This document shows, piece after piece, positions 56,986-64,000 of a stretch of 64,000 nucleotides of DNA (position 1 is the first letter of the stretch; every line of letters starts with the position of its first letter). The stretch is taken from contig NZ_AP025285.1 in NCBI RefSeq assembly GCF_023168405.1, forward strand, positions 1,937,236 through 2,001,235, given 5' to 3'. The notes below the pieces were generated by a model. It saw nothing but the letters and a program-made list of their open reading frames with translations, was not told the DNA's origin and did no database searches. The stretch comes from Leptogranulimonas caecicola. GTDB lineage: Bacteria; Actinomycetota; Coriobacteriia; Coriobacteriales; Atopobiaceae. The translations under genes were made by a program, and so were the position numbers.

Positions 56986-57847
56986 TGTCGTCATCCTTTT
57001 CTTTGGTAGCAATAAGGTCCATAAGGCGCCTTAGATCATCCTCGTCTTTAAACTCAATCTCAATACGGTTCTTGCCGCGAGACTGACGCACCCTCACATT
57101 GGCATCCAACGCCATGCGCAGGGTGCGAGCGGCACGCTTGTAGGACTGTGGGGCTACTAAGCGTTGGGGTTTCTGAGCTTCTGTGCCAGAAAACAGTGGT
57201 GCGAGTGTTTCTGTCTGACGTACCGACAGATTGTCTTCTACCACTCGTTTAGCTAGTTTGATGCGACCTTCCTCAGAAGGCACTGCAAGAATAGCCCGCG
57301 CATGACCAGATGTAATGAGATGCTCTCGTAGGAGCTGTTGCACCTCTGCAGGGAGATCCAAAAGACGCAATGCATTGGCTATCGCAGGGCGTGACTTAGA
57401 AAGAATCTTGGCCAAACCCTCCTGAGTGAGCTGATGAGTCTCAATGAGTTGACTATAGCCTTGGGCCTCTTCAATGGGATCCAAATCAGAACGCTGAAGA
57501 TTCTCGATCAAGGCCAGAGAGAACACATCTTCATCGTCAATCTCACGGATGAGTACTGGCACTTCTTCAAGCCCAGCTATCTTGGAAGCTTGATAACGCC
57601 GCTCACCAGCAACGATCTCGTAATGAGAGCCCTTTTTGCGCACCAGAATAGGTTGAAGCACACCGTGTTGTGCAATAGAATCTGCAAGCTGCTCTAAGGC
57701 TTCCTCATCGAAGTTCGAGCGAGGCTGATTGGGGTTAGGCTTAATACGTGCAATAGGGAGGGTAGTCTCCGCATCTTGGCCCACTTCTGCAGAAGACTCA
57801 GCCATGAGCGCATTGAGACCTTTTCCTAGCCCAGTCTTTTTAGCCAC
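56978..57847 (-). CDS. parB: Chromosome-partitioning protein ParB
   Basis: 289 residues. CTP-dependent DNA clamp that loads at parS and spreads along the origin region. The N-terminal domain has QPRSNFDEEALEQLADSI and the clamp motif GERRYQASK (usually GERRxRA). The central HTH has LTQEGLAKILSKSRPAIANA. The C-terminal dimerisation domain ends in IEIEFKDEDDLRRLMDLI. It overlaps the parA end by 8 bp, and two parS sites lie 0.9-1.1 kb upstream. A small membrane gene overlaps its 3' end. Confidence 0.96.
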   Translation of the reverse strand: MAKKTGLGKGLNALMAESSAEVGQDAETTLPIARIKPNPNQPRSNFDEEALEQLADSIAQHGVLQPILVRKKGSHYEIVAGERRYQASKIAGLEEVPVLIREIDDEDVFSLALIENLQRSDLDPIEEAQGYSQLIETHQLTQEGLAKILSKSRPAIANALRLLDLPAEVQQLLREHLITSGHARAILAVPSEEGRIKLAKRVVEDNLSVRQTETLAPLFSGTEAQKPQRLVAPQSYKRAARTLRMALDANVRVRQSRGKNRIEIEFKDEDDLRRLMDLIATKEKDDDSE

Positions 57848-58640
57848 GATCGATCACCTCCTGCGCCAAAGCATTGTAGGACTCAGCGCCACGATTATGA
57901 GGGGCATAGAGAGAAATAGGTAACCCATGAGAGGGCGCCTCAGACAACTTTACCGTGCGGGGAATCACAGAATCAAAGACTTTGTCCCCAAAGAACTGAC
58001 GAACCTCGTCGACTACCTGATTTGAAAGCAATGTACGGCTGTCATACATAGTCATAAGCACGCCAAAGATATCCAGCTGAGGGTTGAGACTCTTTTGCAC
58101 CATAGAAGTGGTCTCCATGAGCTTAGTAACACCTTCTAGCGCGTAGTACTCACATTGGATGGGAATCAGAAGTCCATCAGACGCCATAAGTGCGTTAAGA
58201 GTAAGCAAACCTAGCGAAGGAGGGCAGTCTATAAGCACGTAATCGTAATCATCCTTCACAGACTCCAGTGCACGGCGAAGGATGGACTCACGAGCCATCT
58301 TGGAGACCAACTCAATTTCTGCACCAGCCAACTGGATAGTGGCAGGTACTAGATTCACATTAGGCTCAACAGTTTCTATAACCAGTTCCACCATGGGTTC
58401 ATCTTCAAGCAAGGCATTGTAGATATCACCATCTAGCTCTTCCTTCTCAATGCCATAACCGCTGGTGGTATTTCCCTGAGGATCAAGGTCTATAACCAGC
58501 ACACTTTTTCCTGCTTCGCCCAAGGCGGCCGACAGATTCACTGCCGTCGTAGACTTACCGACGCCACCTTTTTGGTTGATAATGGCAAGCACTTTGGCTG
58601 GGTTGTCCTCATAGTACGTTTCTTGTTCCACCGAAGACAC
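57840..58640 (-). CDS. parA: Chromosome-partitioning ATPase ParA (Soj)
   Basis: 266 residues. Deviant Walker A KGGVGKST near residue 25, Walker B VLIDCPPSLGL, and the usual GVLMTMYDSRTLLSNQVVDE block. The ATPase forms a dynamic gradient on the nucleoid that pulls ParB-parS complexes. A parS site lies 69 bp before its ATG and could permit ParB autoregulation. It is a short member lacking an N-terminal HTH, as in most chromosomal ParA proteins. Confidence 0.97.
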   Translation of the reverse strand: MSSVEQETYYEDNPAKVLAIINQKGGVGKSTTAVNLSAALGEAGKSVLVIDLDPQGNTTSGYGIEKEELDGDIYNALLEDEPMVELVIETVEPNVNLVPATIQLAGAEIELVSKMARESILRRALESVKDDYDYVLIDCPPSLGLLTLNALMASDGLLIPIQCEYYALEGVTKLMETTSMVQKSLNPQLDIFGVLMTMYDSRTLLSNQVVDEVRQFFGDKVFDSVIPRTVKLSEAPSHGLPISLYAPHNRGAESYNALAQEVIDRG

Positions 58641-58708
58641 AAGCCTCTCCTCTCATCGAGTGTTGAAGTCTTAATTACTCCTATTGGCAGTATACAGAGG
58701 GTTTCTCT

Positions 58709-58724
58709 TGTTTCACGTGAAACC
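58709..58724. promoter_or_regulatory. parS site upstream of parA
   Basis: TGTTTCACGTGAAACC matches the consensus TGTTTCACGTGAAACA at 15 of 16 positions. It is the ParB loading site and marks the origin region. Confidence 0.93.
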
Positions 58725-58788
58725 ATAAGCCCTTCCCATAGACGTCATGGCCTTTAGAAGAATCACTGGGCCTTGCTGAGAAACACAT

Positions 58789-59598
58789 TTATCCCAATGG
58801 ACGCTTTTTTGCCTCGCCAATGGGACGAGGCAGCTTGAGGACCGGTTTGGTAACTTTTTCAAAAGCAAGAATCTCTCGGTGACCCATAGAGTCAGGAAGT
58901 TCTAGCGTTTCACGTGAAACAAGTTTCATGCCTGCTTGCTGAGCTGCTTTAATTCCACTAGTCAGTTCCTCATCGCTTAAGCGACCCTTTGAGACCACTA
59001 GTCGTCCGTGAGAAACTAAAAAAGGCTGTGCATACTCAATGAGTACTGGAAGGCCCGCTACTGCACGAGCTACGACAAAGTCATAGGATTCCGGGTGGCT
59101 TAGAGCGAACTTCTCAGCACGTTCATTAGTAGTAACCACTCGTTCTGAGATATCGAGTGCATCCACAAACTCATCTACGGCACGGACTTTTTTGCCCACA
59201 GAGTCCATCAAGGTAAAGGATCGTTGTGTGAGAAGGGCCAGCGGAATTCCAGGAAATCCAGCCCCTGTTCCAATATCCAATACGGCACCAGAGGGATCCT
59301 GTGATTGTAACGAGCTTTGCTCGAGGGCTGATAAAAGGAGCAAAGAATCCAGAATATGAAGGATTAGAGCATCGTCGACAGAAGTGATCCGAGTAAGGTT
59401 CATGACCTGGTTTTTCTCAAGCACTAAATCTAGATGCTGGAGTAAAGAGGCCGCCTGGGCATCTGTGAGGTCAATCTTATAGGCCCGTGCCAGATCTTTA
59501 AGTTTTGTTTGATAGACAGGGTTTTGAGCGAGGGGAGCGGCAAGAGGTTGTAAACCAGCTTTTGTAGAATCACAAGGAGCTTGCTTGTTGGATGACAT
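58789..59598 (-). CDS. rsmG: 16S rRNA (guanine-N7) methyltransferase RsmG (GidB)
   Basis: 269 residues from the ATG at 59598, preceded by GGCGGAGG; the longer frame to 59658 has no site. Methylates G527 of 16S rRNA. The SAM-binding motif VLDIGTGAGFPGIPLALL is intact, as are MNLTRITS, HILDSLLLL and FVVARAVAGLPVLIEYAQPF. A parS site sits inside the coding sequence at 58906, specifying the codons for VSRETLE. It is part of the conserved rsmG-parA-parB order. The N-terminal ~30 residues are an extra tail. Confidence 0.95.
   Translation of the reverse strand: MSSNKQAPCDSTKAGLQPLAAPLAQNPVYQTKLKDLARAYKIDLTDAQAASLLQHLDLVLEKNQVMNLTRITSVDDALILHILDSLLLLSALEQSSLQSQDPSGAVLDIGTGAGFPGIPLALLTQRSFTLMDSVGKKVRAVDEFVDALDISERVVTTNERAEKFALSHPESYDFVVARAVAGLPVLIEYAQPFLVSHGRLVVSKGRLSDEELTSGIKAAQQAGMKLVSRETLELPDSMGHREILAFEKVTKPVLKLPRPIGEAKKRPLG
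58906..58921. promoter_or_regulatory. Second parS site, inside rsmG
   Basis: CGTTTCACGTGAAACA, 15 of 16 matches to the consensus. Located in the C-terminal coding part of rsmG, 182 bp from the first parS. Confidence 0.92.
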
Positions 59599-59754
59599 AG
59601 TACCTCCGCCAAAAGTTAGTGATTCAAAAGAAATTGTCAACTCAAAGCACAATTGCACATAAGCACAGAGCTATAACTATAGGTCTCAACACTTCTCAGT
59701 GTAGCCTCCTCAGAGCTAGAACTTGGTAGTTAAAGACCAACCTAACAGTCACTC

Positions 59755-59792
59755 TAAAAAAGAAGGCCAAGGACCTAGATCCCTAACCTTCT
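59755..59792 (-). terminator. Terminator after jag
   Basis: AGAAGG (59761-59766) pairs with CCTTCT (59787-59792), with an inner AGG/CCT stem. The minus strand continues TTTTTT. It separates jag from rsmG. Confidence 0.75.
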
Positions 59793-59858
59793 AATGCAAC
59801 ACAATTATCAGATAGATTCAGTCCACTTTGAATGAAAGCTGCTTCTCTCACTCAAGAG

Positions 59859-60554
59859 CTACTCGCGGTTATTCACCGCACAGACAACCACGTAGCGGTC
59901 GGGGTCTTCACCCTCGGAATAGGTAGTGACCTCATCGTCACTGCGTAAAGCAAGATGAACCAAGCGACGTTCGTAGGCATTCATGGGAGAAAGGGAGACA
60001 GCCGTGTGGCGGCGCTTGGCCTTCTCGGCAGCAGAGAATGCCATGTCGCGAATCTTCTTGCGACGTCGTTCGCGATAACCTTCAATATCCACGATCACAG
60101 GAAAGTGGAAGCCTAGCGATCGATTGACTAGAGAAGAAAGAAGCTGTTGGAGCGCTTCCAAAGTGCGACCATGCCGACCAATAAGAATAGCCAGATCACC
60201 TTCAGAGACATCGAGAATAAGCTCGCCTTCGTCACTCTCATACTCGTCGATAGTGGCGTCACCCTCACCAAAGCACGCAAGGATCTGACGCAGGTAACTC
60301 ACAGAAAGATCGGCCACCGCATCCATCTCCAGGTCGCTCAGAGAGCCAGTCTCAGCGTAATGCTCTTTGATGGCCTCTAGATCCACGGCAGCGTCAAAGG
60401 CCTCTTCCAAAGCCTCTCCCTCTTCATCGAGAATGTCCTGGGGATCTACCAGGGGCTGGCCCCCGTCCTCATCCTCGATATCCTCAGCAGAGGTGACCAT
60501 CACAGACTCGTTCTCCACCTCATCAAAGGCGCCAGAGGTTTCATCAAGATTCAT
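59859..60554 (-). CDS. jag: RNA-binding protein Jag/KhpB (KH + R3H)
   Basis: 231 residues from the ATG at 60554, after GAGAGGAG. The acidic N-terminal ~85 residues (VMVTSAEDIEDEDGGQ, DEEGEALEEAFDAAVDLEAI) replace the usual short Jag domain. The KH domain (~95-165) contains AILIGRHGRTLEALQQLLS, where GRHG is the RNA-contact loop. The R3H domain (~170-230) has RRHTAVSLSPMNAYERRLVH. In other Gram-positives KhpB works with KhpA on mRNAs of cell elongation. It lies between yidC and rsmG, as is common. Confidence 0.94.
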   Translation of the reverse strand: MNLDETSGAFDEVENESVMVTSAEDIEDEDGGQPLVDPQDILDEEGEALEEAFDAAVDLEAIKEHYAETGSLSDLEMDAVADLSVSYLRQILACFGEGDATIDEYESDEGELILDVSEGDLAILIGRHGRTLEALQQLLSSLVNRSLGFHFPVIVDIEGYRERRRKKIRDMAFSAAEKAKRRHTAVSLSPMNAYERRLVHLALRSDDEVTTYSEGEDPDRYVVVCAVNNRE

Positions 60555-60646
60555 TGGTGCTCCTCTCAATATAAGTAAGGGCACGGACCAAGCAAGTTCC
60601 GTGCCCTCCAATCATTTCTAAGAATCAGCCAAGTTTCTCTAGCTTA

Positions 60647-61408
60647 TTACTTCTTTTTACGGGGACGTGGCTTTTGCTCCTTGCGTACTACGTGTACTTG
60701 CACAGGAGCATTGGCGAGGCGCTCAGCCTCCTCTTTCTTATACTTCTCCAGCACGCGGTTGGTGATGAACTGGGTTTGTATAACACCCCAGGCAGCCGAG
60801 GTGTTGTAGTAGAGCAGCACGCCTACGGGCACCGACCAACCGAACCACACCATCATGCCAGCCATCACCACTCCCATGATGAGAGTCTGAGACTGCTGCT
60901 GGCCTGCGGTTGAGTTGCGAGTGTTCATCCACATAGGCAGGAAGGTGAGGCCGCCAAAGAGTAGGTCTAGCAAGATGTAGACCCAAGCGCCAGCAAAGCC
61001 AGCAGTGGCCACTACCTGGGCTACCGAGTCAGCCAAAGAGGGGAGAATGCCATAGAAGTGAGCTTCTGTAGGGACCTGCTTAAGCACCGTGAAGAGCGCG
61101 AAGAAGATGGGCATCTGCAAAAGCATGGGCAGGCAACCACCAAGGGGATTGAACTTGTGCTCAGAGTAGATCTTGCGAAGCTCCTCTTGCTGACGAACCG
61201 GATCGTTAGCGTAGGTCTCTTGAATCTCCTGAAGCTTAGGCTGCAAGACCTGCATCTGCGCAGAAGACCTGGTGGACTTGAGTGTCAGGGGCGTCAAGAT
61301 CAGACGGATGATAAAGGTTAAGATAATAATGGCAAGACCCCAGTCTCCACAAATATGTTGGAGACCCTCAAGGATCGTTGTTAGAAAGCCGATAAACCAT
61401 TCCCACAT
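60647..61408 (-). CDS. yidC: Membrane protein insertase YidC/OxaA
   Basis: 253 residues. Inserts and folds membrane proteins with or without SecYEG. A short form without a lipobox, as in many actinobacteria. Hydrophobic segments near 5-40, 95-115, 135-160 and 175-215. The positively charged groove segment is RLILTPLTLKSTRSSAQMQV, with conserved R35. The C-terminus is a basic tail (RKEQKPRPRKKK) that binds ribosomes. The next upstream gene on the strand is yidD. Confidence 0.96.
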   Translation of the reverse strand: MWEWFIGFLTTILEGLQHICGDWGLAIIILTFIIRLILTPLTLKSTRSSAQMQVLQPKLQEIQETYANDPVRQQEELRKIYSEHKFNPLGGCLPMLLQMPIFFALFTVLKQVPTEAHFYGILPSLADSVAQVVATAGFAGAWVYILLDLLFGGLTFLPMWMNTRNSTAGQQQSQTLIMGVVMAGMMVWFGWSVPVGVLLYYNTSAAWGVIQTQFITNRVLEKYKKEEAERLANAPVQVHVVRKEQKPRPRKKK

Positions 61409-61438
61409 AGGCTGATTCCTTAGAAGTAAACGTCGAGG

Positions 61439-61675
61439 TTAGGGGACAGGATCATAGCCACCCTTATGAAAAGGATGACAGCGCAGGATGCGCTTGAGGG
61501 CAAGCCATCCTCCTCTCAATGCACCATATTTTTGCACCGCCTCCACTGCGTATTGGGAGCAGGTGGGGCTATAGATGCACGACGGCGGAAAGAGAGGGGA
61601 GATGTAGCGCTGATAGAACCAGAATAGATGTAACAGGAAACGGGCCGCGAGACTACGCTGGCCTTCAGCCTTCAT
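61439..61675 (-). CDS. yidD: Membrane protein insertion efficiency factor YidD
   Basis: 78 residues. The family signature is complete: [33 protein letters not shown] and [14 protein letters not shown]. An amphipathic N-terminal helix ([17 protein letters not shown]) places it at the membrane, where it is thought to help YidC. It overlaps the rnpA end by 11 bp, implying coupling. Confidence 0.95.
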   Translation of the reverse strand: MKAEGQRSLAARFLLHLFWFYQRYISPLFPPSCIYSPTCSQYAVEAVQKYGALRGGWLALKRILRCHPFHKGGYDPVP

Positions 61676-62000
61676 GATCCATCCTTACCTGAGCCTTAAA
61701 AAGCGCTTGTGTGAGGTCTTTGGCTATGTCTTGGGGATGAGAAGCTGCGGTCTTGGGAGTTGCGAACAAAATGATGTCGTAACCAGACAAAGGCAGCCCA
61801 CAACTGCGAGCTGCCTCCCTGAGAACCCGTTTAGCGCGATTTCTAAAGACCGCATTGCCCAGCCGTTTGGCGCAGACAAAGGCCACACTACCGTCTTCTG
61901 AGGGCACAGGGAGTGCAGTGACACGCACCAATGATGCGCGCCCCCGTTTTCCCTGAGAGAAGACACGCCCAAAGGCTTTGGCCGATTTGAGCGTTCTCAT
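61665..62000 (-). CDS. rnpA: Ribonuclease P protein component
   Basis: 111 residues. Protein subunit of RNase P, which trims the 5' leaders of tRNA precursors. The diagnostic RNR motif is in [20 protein letters not shown]. Basic, as required for RNA binding. Located 11 bp after rpmH and overlapping yidD, the conserved gene order. The RNase P RNA gene is not in this window. Confidence 0.95.
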   Translation of the reverse strand: MRTLKSAKAFGRVFSQGKRGRASLVRVTALPVPSEDGSVAFVCAKRLGNAVFRNRAKRVLREAARSCGLPLSGYDIILFATPKTAASHPQDIAKDLTQALFKAQVRMDHEG

Positions 62001-62011
62001 GCGAAAATCCT

Positions 62012-62146
62012 CTAGACGGTGAGGCGCTTGCGACCCTTGGCACGACGACGAGCAAGAACCTTACGACCGCCGGCAGTGGCCATACGAGCACGAAAACCAT
62101 GGCACTTGGCGCGCTTGCGCTTATTAGGCTGATAGGTACGCTTCAT
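62012..62146 (-). CDS. rpmH: 50S ribosomal protein L34
   Basis: 44 residues from the ATG at 62146, preceded by AGGAGGG. The sequence [20 protein letters not shown] is the classic L34 start, and the protein is very basic throughout. It heads the operon rpmH-rnpA-yidD-yidC-jag, which usually lies next to dnaA. The 432-bp gap to its right separates it from a divergent gene. Confidence 0.98.
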   Translation of the reverse strand: MKRTYQPNKRKRAKCHGFRARMATAGGRKVLARRRAKGRKRLTV

Positions 62147-62578
62147 GGTAAAGACCCTCCTGGATACTACGTTCAAGCTGCGATGGCAGCACAAGCTCCA
62201 CGATTGTATGAGCTTGAATCATGGACTGTCAATTGTGGCACACAACCCGCAAATGTGCCCCCTCAGCAGCATCTTCATGCATTGACCACTTCACTGAGGT
62301 TAAGAGAGTCTCTCAAACGAGCTTTTCAAGCGCTTGATTATCCCATTGAAAAGTTCCAAAAAACCGTGCAAGCTTTTGCATGATCGTGAAAGAAATTCTT
62401 CACAGGCCATGAAATCCGATAGGTCAGATACCATGGAATGCGCAGGAACTAGAACCCTTTAATAGCAAAGTTTTCCACAAGGAATCATCTCTTGTAGAAA
62501 ATCACTCTTCTATTGAAAGAAATTGCCTGAAACTTTTCGACAGTCTTTCATAAGCTGTTGAAATCTTCGGAGGACCCC
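62147..62578. other. 432-bp divergent intergenic region near the expected origin
   Basis: Promoters for rpmH (minus) and the HATPase gene (plus) must lie here. One DnaA-box-like TTTTCCACA (62470-62478) fits TTWTNCACA, and TTATCCCAT (62339-62347) is a weaker match. A cluster of boxes is lacking, so this is not a clear oriC. Confidence 0.5.
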
Positions 62579-63895
62579 ATGGCCGACGCCTTTTATCCCT
62601 TCGTCGAGAACCCCTCGACACCCCCACATTCTTCAGACCACGATGGTCTGAAAGACAGAGCAGAGAGCTCTCAAAACTCCCACATCTCAGGCACTTCCGA
62701 GTCATATGTGGCTGCCGAGAAACCCTTATCCTCCCAGCCAGACAACCCTGATGGAGCAGTTCCCTCTGCTTCTGGCGCCCACGCATCCGGGGTGCTGGAA
62801 GTCACCTCTGCGGCACGCATCGCGGTCTACGACGATGTAGCCGCAGCTCCCCGCGTGGTTATGGTGGCCCCTCAAGACATTCGCTCCTACCTTGAGGAGA
62901 TCACTGCCACCGTTAACAAACTGGCCCAAGAGCAGGGCGGAGCCATTCCTTTCACCGTCATTCGCGAGTGCGTTGAGAACCTAATTCACGCCTATTTTCA
63001 GGCCCCCACTATCTCAATCCTTGACAAGGGAAACACCATTCGCTTTTCGGACCAGGGCCCTGGTATCCCCAACAAGCGCCTGGCATTGGAATATGGCACC
63101 TCAAGCGCCACTGAATCCATGAAACGCTACATTCGCGGCGTGGGATCCGGTTTGCCTTATGCCTCCCAATACATGGCCGACAAGGGCGGCACTCTCACCA
63201 TTGAAGACAACATTTCCGGAGGCTGCATCGTCACCATCTCGCTGTCCTCCGTTCAGGAGTCCCAAGAACCAGTAGGGCAGGGGTGTGTCCCCTCTGCTAC
63301 AGCAGCTGAGGTAGGGGTTTCTCGGCAACCAGAGCTGCTGCAACCTGGCTTTGAACAACCAGGGTACGGGCAAGTTCCTCAGGGTTACCCCTACGGACAG
63401 CCTCAAGCGCCTGGTTATGGAGCTACGCCTGGTCAGATAACACAGCCTGTCTTTGGACAACCACAACCAGGCTGGGTGCAACCTGCCTACGGACAACCCT
63501 TATACGGGCAGCCGTCAGTACCGGGTTATGGACAGCCATCCTATAGAACACCTGTTCCAAGTGGATATCCTTCACCCACTGGAACGCCTGGGATATCCCA
63601 GGGACAGACCCCTTACGTTGGCGTAGGCATAGGTGCTGGTTATGAAGGAGAGCAGCCGTCTCAAATACCTTTGGGCGACGGCTCCATAAGTGGTCGCGAC
63701 CGAAATGCCCTGATGTACTTGCTTCAACATAGCGAAGGTGGCGGAGCAGAACTTACCGCAGCTTTTGGCAGTTCAGGACCCACATGGAGCCGCACCTTAA
63801 AGCACTTAAGCGAATTAGGATTTGTACAAAAACACGGACAAAAATATCGTCTCACAGAGGTGGGACGCCAATGGACTATCGCTCATTGGCTGTAA
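62579..63895 (+). CDS. HATPase-domain protein with Gly/Pro/Gln/Tyr-rich repeats and C-terminal winged helix
   Basis: 438 residues from the ATG at 62579 (GGAGG 5 nt before). The disordered N-terminus (~1-75) is followed by a GHKL/HATPase domain (~95-225): helix ECVENLIHAY (~130, N-box), DQGPGIP (~157, G1) and GVGSGLPYASQY (~187, G2). There is no dimerisation or phospho-acceptor histidine, so it is not a classic sensor kinase; it is closer to SpoIIAB/anti-sigma-type ATPases. Residues ~255-375 are repeats such as GYGQPSVPG, PAYGQPLYGQP. The end (~375-438) resembles a winged-helix DNA-binding domain (RDRNALMYLLQHS...TRTL-like TWSRTLKHLSELGFVQK). It sits beside rpmH and probably upstream of dnaA. 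Exact 13-mer copies lie at both borders of the ATPase part. Confidence 0.8.
   Translation: MADAFYPFVENPSTPPHSSDHDGLKDRAESSQNSHISGTSESYVAAEKPLSSQPDNPDGAVPSASGAHASGVLEVTSAARIAVYDDVAAAPRVVMVAPQDIRSYLEEITATVNKLAQEQGGAIPFTVIRECVENLIHAYFQAPTISILDKGNTIRFSDQGPGIPNKRLALEYGTSSATESMKRYIRGVGSGLPYASQYMADKGGTLTIEDNISGGCIVTISLSSVQESQEPVGQGCVPSATAAEVGVSRQPELLQPGFEQPGYGQVPQGYPYGQPQAPGYGATPGQITQPVFGQPQPGWVQPAYGQPLYGQPSVPGYGQPSYRTPVPSGYPSPTGTPGISQGQTPYVGVGIGAGYEGEQPSQIPLGDGSISGRDRNALMYLLQHSEGGGAELTAAFGSSGPTWSRTLKHLSELGFVQKHGQKYRLTEVGRQWTIAHWL
62713..62725 (+). repeat. Exact 13-mer TGCCGAGAAACCC inside the HATPase gene
   Basis: Encodes AEKP within the disordered N-terminus, before the ATPase domain. Confidence 0.9.
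63315..63327 (-). repeat. Exact 13-mer, inverted, inside the HATPase gene
   Basis: GGGTTTCTCGGCA on the plus strand, encoding part of VGVSRQ at the start of the Gln/Tyr-rich segment. With the copy at 62713 it brackets the ATPase domain as an inverted pair. Confidence 0.9.
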
Positions 63896-64000
63896 CATAC
63901 CAGCTCATAGGCTATATCTGTATGTCCCTAAGAAACATAACCCATAACATGGCCATAGAAATAGAAGGACTCTACACTCAATAACCTGCACATTTCTCCC
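63896..64000. other. Right-edge gene-free sequence
   Basis: 105 bp after the HATPase stop. No gene start, terminator or DnaA box is seen before the window ends. Confidence 0.5.

Noticed and set aside
62147..62578. Candidate oriC
   Set aside because: Only one DnaA-box-like 9-mer and a weak second one; a real origin would have a cluster plus an AT-rich unwinding region, probably beyond the right edge.

Overview
The window looks like chromosomal DNA from a fairly GC-rich actinobacterium of class Coriobacteriia, probably an Olsenella/Atopobium-like member of the Atopobiaceae. The main support is the actinobacterial cell-wall kinase operon (fhaA-fhaB-pstP-rodA/pbpA-pknB order), intrinsic terminators, and the rpmH-rnpA-yidD-yidC-jag-rsmG-parA-parB block that normally lies beside the replication origin. 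The taxon is inferred from gene content; no database search was made.

Left part (1-14.9 kb): a partial XRE regulator, serS, a small membrane protein and tRNA-Leu(CAG). Next comes the Ser/Thr signalling operon: a membrane kinase with an altered catalytic loop, two FHA proteins, a PP2C phosphatase, a natural RodA-PbpA fusion and a PASTA kinase. Together these would link phosphorylation to peptidoglycan synthesis. An ABC-F ATPase follows after a long leader.

Middle part (15-32.4 kb): a secreted CAP protein with C-terminal cell-wall-binding repeats, flanked by ~105-bp direct repeats. Then tRNA-Arg(CCT), purC with a small membrane protein, a two-component system, a TSCPD protein next to a Tat-type exported protein, an M20 dipeptidase, purB, an unknown membrane protein, an HTH/coiled-coil protein resembling plasmid replication-associated proteins, tRNA-Lys(TTT), an M29 aminopeptidase, an unknown protein, tRNA-Gly(CCC) and a 5'-truncated ATPase.

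Surface-protein region (32.6-51.1 kb): two giant exported proteins of about 2080 and 2401 residues with sortase-like C-termini. The second has InlB-type repeats and 23 DxDGDG calcium-loop repeats. Two tiny glutaredoxins and a membrane M28 peptidase-like protein split by a long disordered insertion follow, then a 738-bp non-coding gap.

Right part (51.1-64 kb): a DnaQ-DinG exonuclease-helicase, D-Ala-D-Ala ligase, rlmN, then parB-parA-rsmG-jag-yidC-yidD-rnpA-rpmH on the minus strand with two parS sites. Divergent from these is an unusual HATPase/winged-helix protein. oriC and dnaA probably lie just outside the right edge.

The most striking unexplained signal is a 13-mer, TGCCGAGAAACCC. It occurs nine times exactly, on both strands, mostly just downstream of genes and sometimes as inverted pairs forming hairpins, an arrangement reminiscent of DNA-uptake sequences. 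An AT-rich dyad repeat family (TAGCTACA...TGTAGCTA) in intergenic DNA is a second unexplained signal.
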